Assembly (NCBI GenBank): GCA_017163975.1 | Contig: JAFFSR010000242.1 | Span: forward strand, 2,381,001-2,445,000 | Direction of reading: 5' to 3' | Origin: Anastatus disparis | Lineage: Eukaryota > Arthropoda > Insecta > Hymenoptera > Eupelmidae | Length of the DNA: 64,000 nt | Shown: positions 63,201 through 64,000 of the stretch, piece by piece | How positions within the stretch are numbered: the stretch's first letter is position 1 | Layout of the letters: the number at the start of each line of letters is the position of its first letter | Position numbers and translations under genes: made by a program | Notes under the pieces: model-generated | What the model was told of the DNA's origin: nothing | What the model saw: only the letters and a program-made list of their open reading frames with translations | Database searches by the model: none

Positions 63201-64000
63201 TTCTTTCCCTTAAGTTTCTCTGCAAAATACTGGGATATATTTCTTTTTTTCTTTCTTAGTTTTCTATAAGCCATTTTAACGTTACTACCTTTTAACGACA
63301 TTTTAAAGTTTAGCCTTCGAAGCCATGCGTATATAAATAAGCTGAAAAAAATGATAATTATTATTAATTAAAAAGCATAATATAATCTCCATCTTTTTTT
63401 TTTTTATTATTGTTATTATGATACTATTTTGAAACTATAAACGTGGTATTGTTTTAATTAAATTTTTACTTGCACGAAAGAAAAAAATTTTTAATTAAAT
63501 ATAACATTTTAACAAAATGATGAATCACGTGATTTTTGTTAGAACTCGTGTAATGATTTAGTAGATGTGTATCGCAAGTGTGGACTCGTTACACTTAAAT
63601 AACATTAAAACAAAAAACCGCACCTCTCATAGCGATTATTCAGCTCCAAAAAGTAACGAGATCTTTTCGTTTACGTGTCGTGTCCACTGTTTTATTATTT
63701 CAAGCATGCTTATAAATAGTTGAAATTTGTTATTCGAAAAATCAAGAAAAACAAATAATAAATTATCATATATTATATTTTATGTTTTTTTAAGTATTTT
63801 TGTGCTTGTCGATCTGAAATTTTGTTTTTAGAATTTTAAAAAAAAGTATAAAGATTAATGTCTAATCTAGTTTTTGGATATAAAATAACCCTATGATTAG
63901 TACGCATTTAAATAAGAAATGAATGCGATGCGTGTGTGTAACATTACCTTTAAAAATTCGATCTGCTTATATTTTGTCCTTCCTTTCTCACATACTTCTT

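Larger units (their letters stand above)
53534..64000 (+). other. Downstream region, probably first intron, with many patches
   Basis: If the first exon is right, this is at least 10.4 kb of intron. It contains CpG/GA/TATATAC patches at about 54,560-54,850, 55,440-55,640, 56,040-56,260, 56,640-57,900, 59,200-59,760, 60,050-61,960 and 62,880-63,200. Between them is plain AT-rich DNA. The open frames here are translations of CT, GA, AT or CCG tracts and none looks real. Patch density is the highest in the window, which would suit an enhancer-rich first intron (inference). Confidence 0.3.

Noticed and set aside
1..64000. CRISPR arrays, bacterial operons, riboswitches or rRNA operon
   Set aside because: Nothing of the kind; the composition, introns and SINEs are eukaryotic.

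Overview
The window is AT-rich eukaryotic DNA (roughly 70% A+T by eye), and almost certainly from an insect. It carries no recognisable conserved protein-coding gene. CpG is plentiful despite the low GC. GA/CT and TATATAC-type simple sequence is everywhere. Introns with GT..AG ends can be proposed, and one patch has an arthropod-type Inr+DPE core promoter. These traits, plus an AACATAACCT-like element at about 37.62 kb, fit a hymenopteran, but the species cannot be named from this sequence. Most long open frames come from low-complexity pyrimidine or purine tracts, or begin at TTG/GTG rather than ATG, and are not believable genes.

Layout. From 0 to 31 kb and from 44 to 64 kb, AT-rich sequence alternates with patches of 0.3-1 kb that are CpG-rich and contain CGCGCG, GAGA/CTCT and TATATAC runs. 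This looks like intergenic or long-intron regulatory DNA. The right-hand side (50-64 kb) is the densest in patches. It includes a proposed transcription start at about 52,693 (TCAGT initiator with a GGACA DPE at exactly +28..+32), followed by about 840 bp of ATG-poor leader and a strong splice donor at 53,533/53,534. I read this as a non-coding first exon of a plus-strand gene whose coding exons lie beyond the window.

Between 31 and 44 kb the patches stop and the sequence is plain AT-rich DNA with transposon debris and the few gene-like pieces. The best gene candidate is a two-exon, phase-consistent 97-codon frame at 37,722-38,238 (+). Weaker ones are a two-exon minus-strand frame at 34,433-34,108 and two short ATG frames at 39.06-39.55 kb. 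None is recognised.

Mobile DNA is the clearest content: a SINE with a 5S rRNA-derived head, target-site duplications and a 3' hairpin (16.75-17.05 kb); two copies of one tRNA-derived SINE family (7.2 and 43.5 kb); a 0.63-kb foldback element (23.1 kb); a 147-bp perfect inverted-repeat MITE (31.66 kb); a 0.64-kb element with 19-bp terminal inverted repeats (45.98 kb); two back-to-back hairpin MITEs (46.84-47.07 kb); and a 0.35-kb dispersed repeat present twice in opposite orientation (40.2 and 45.3 kb).
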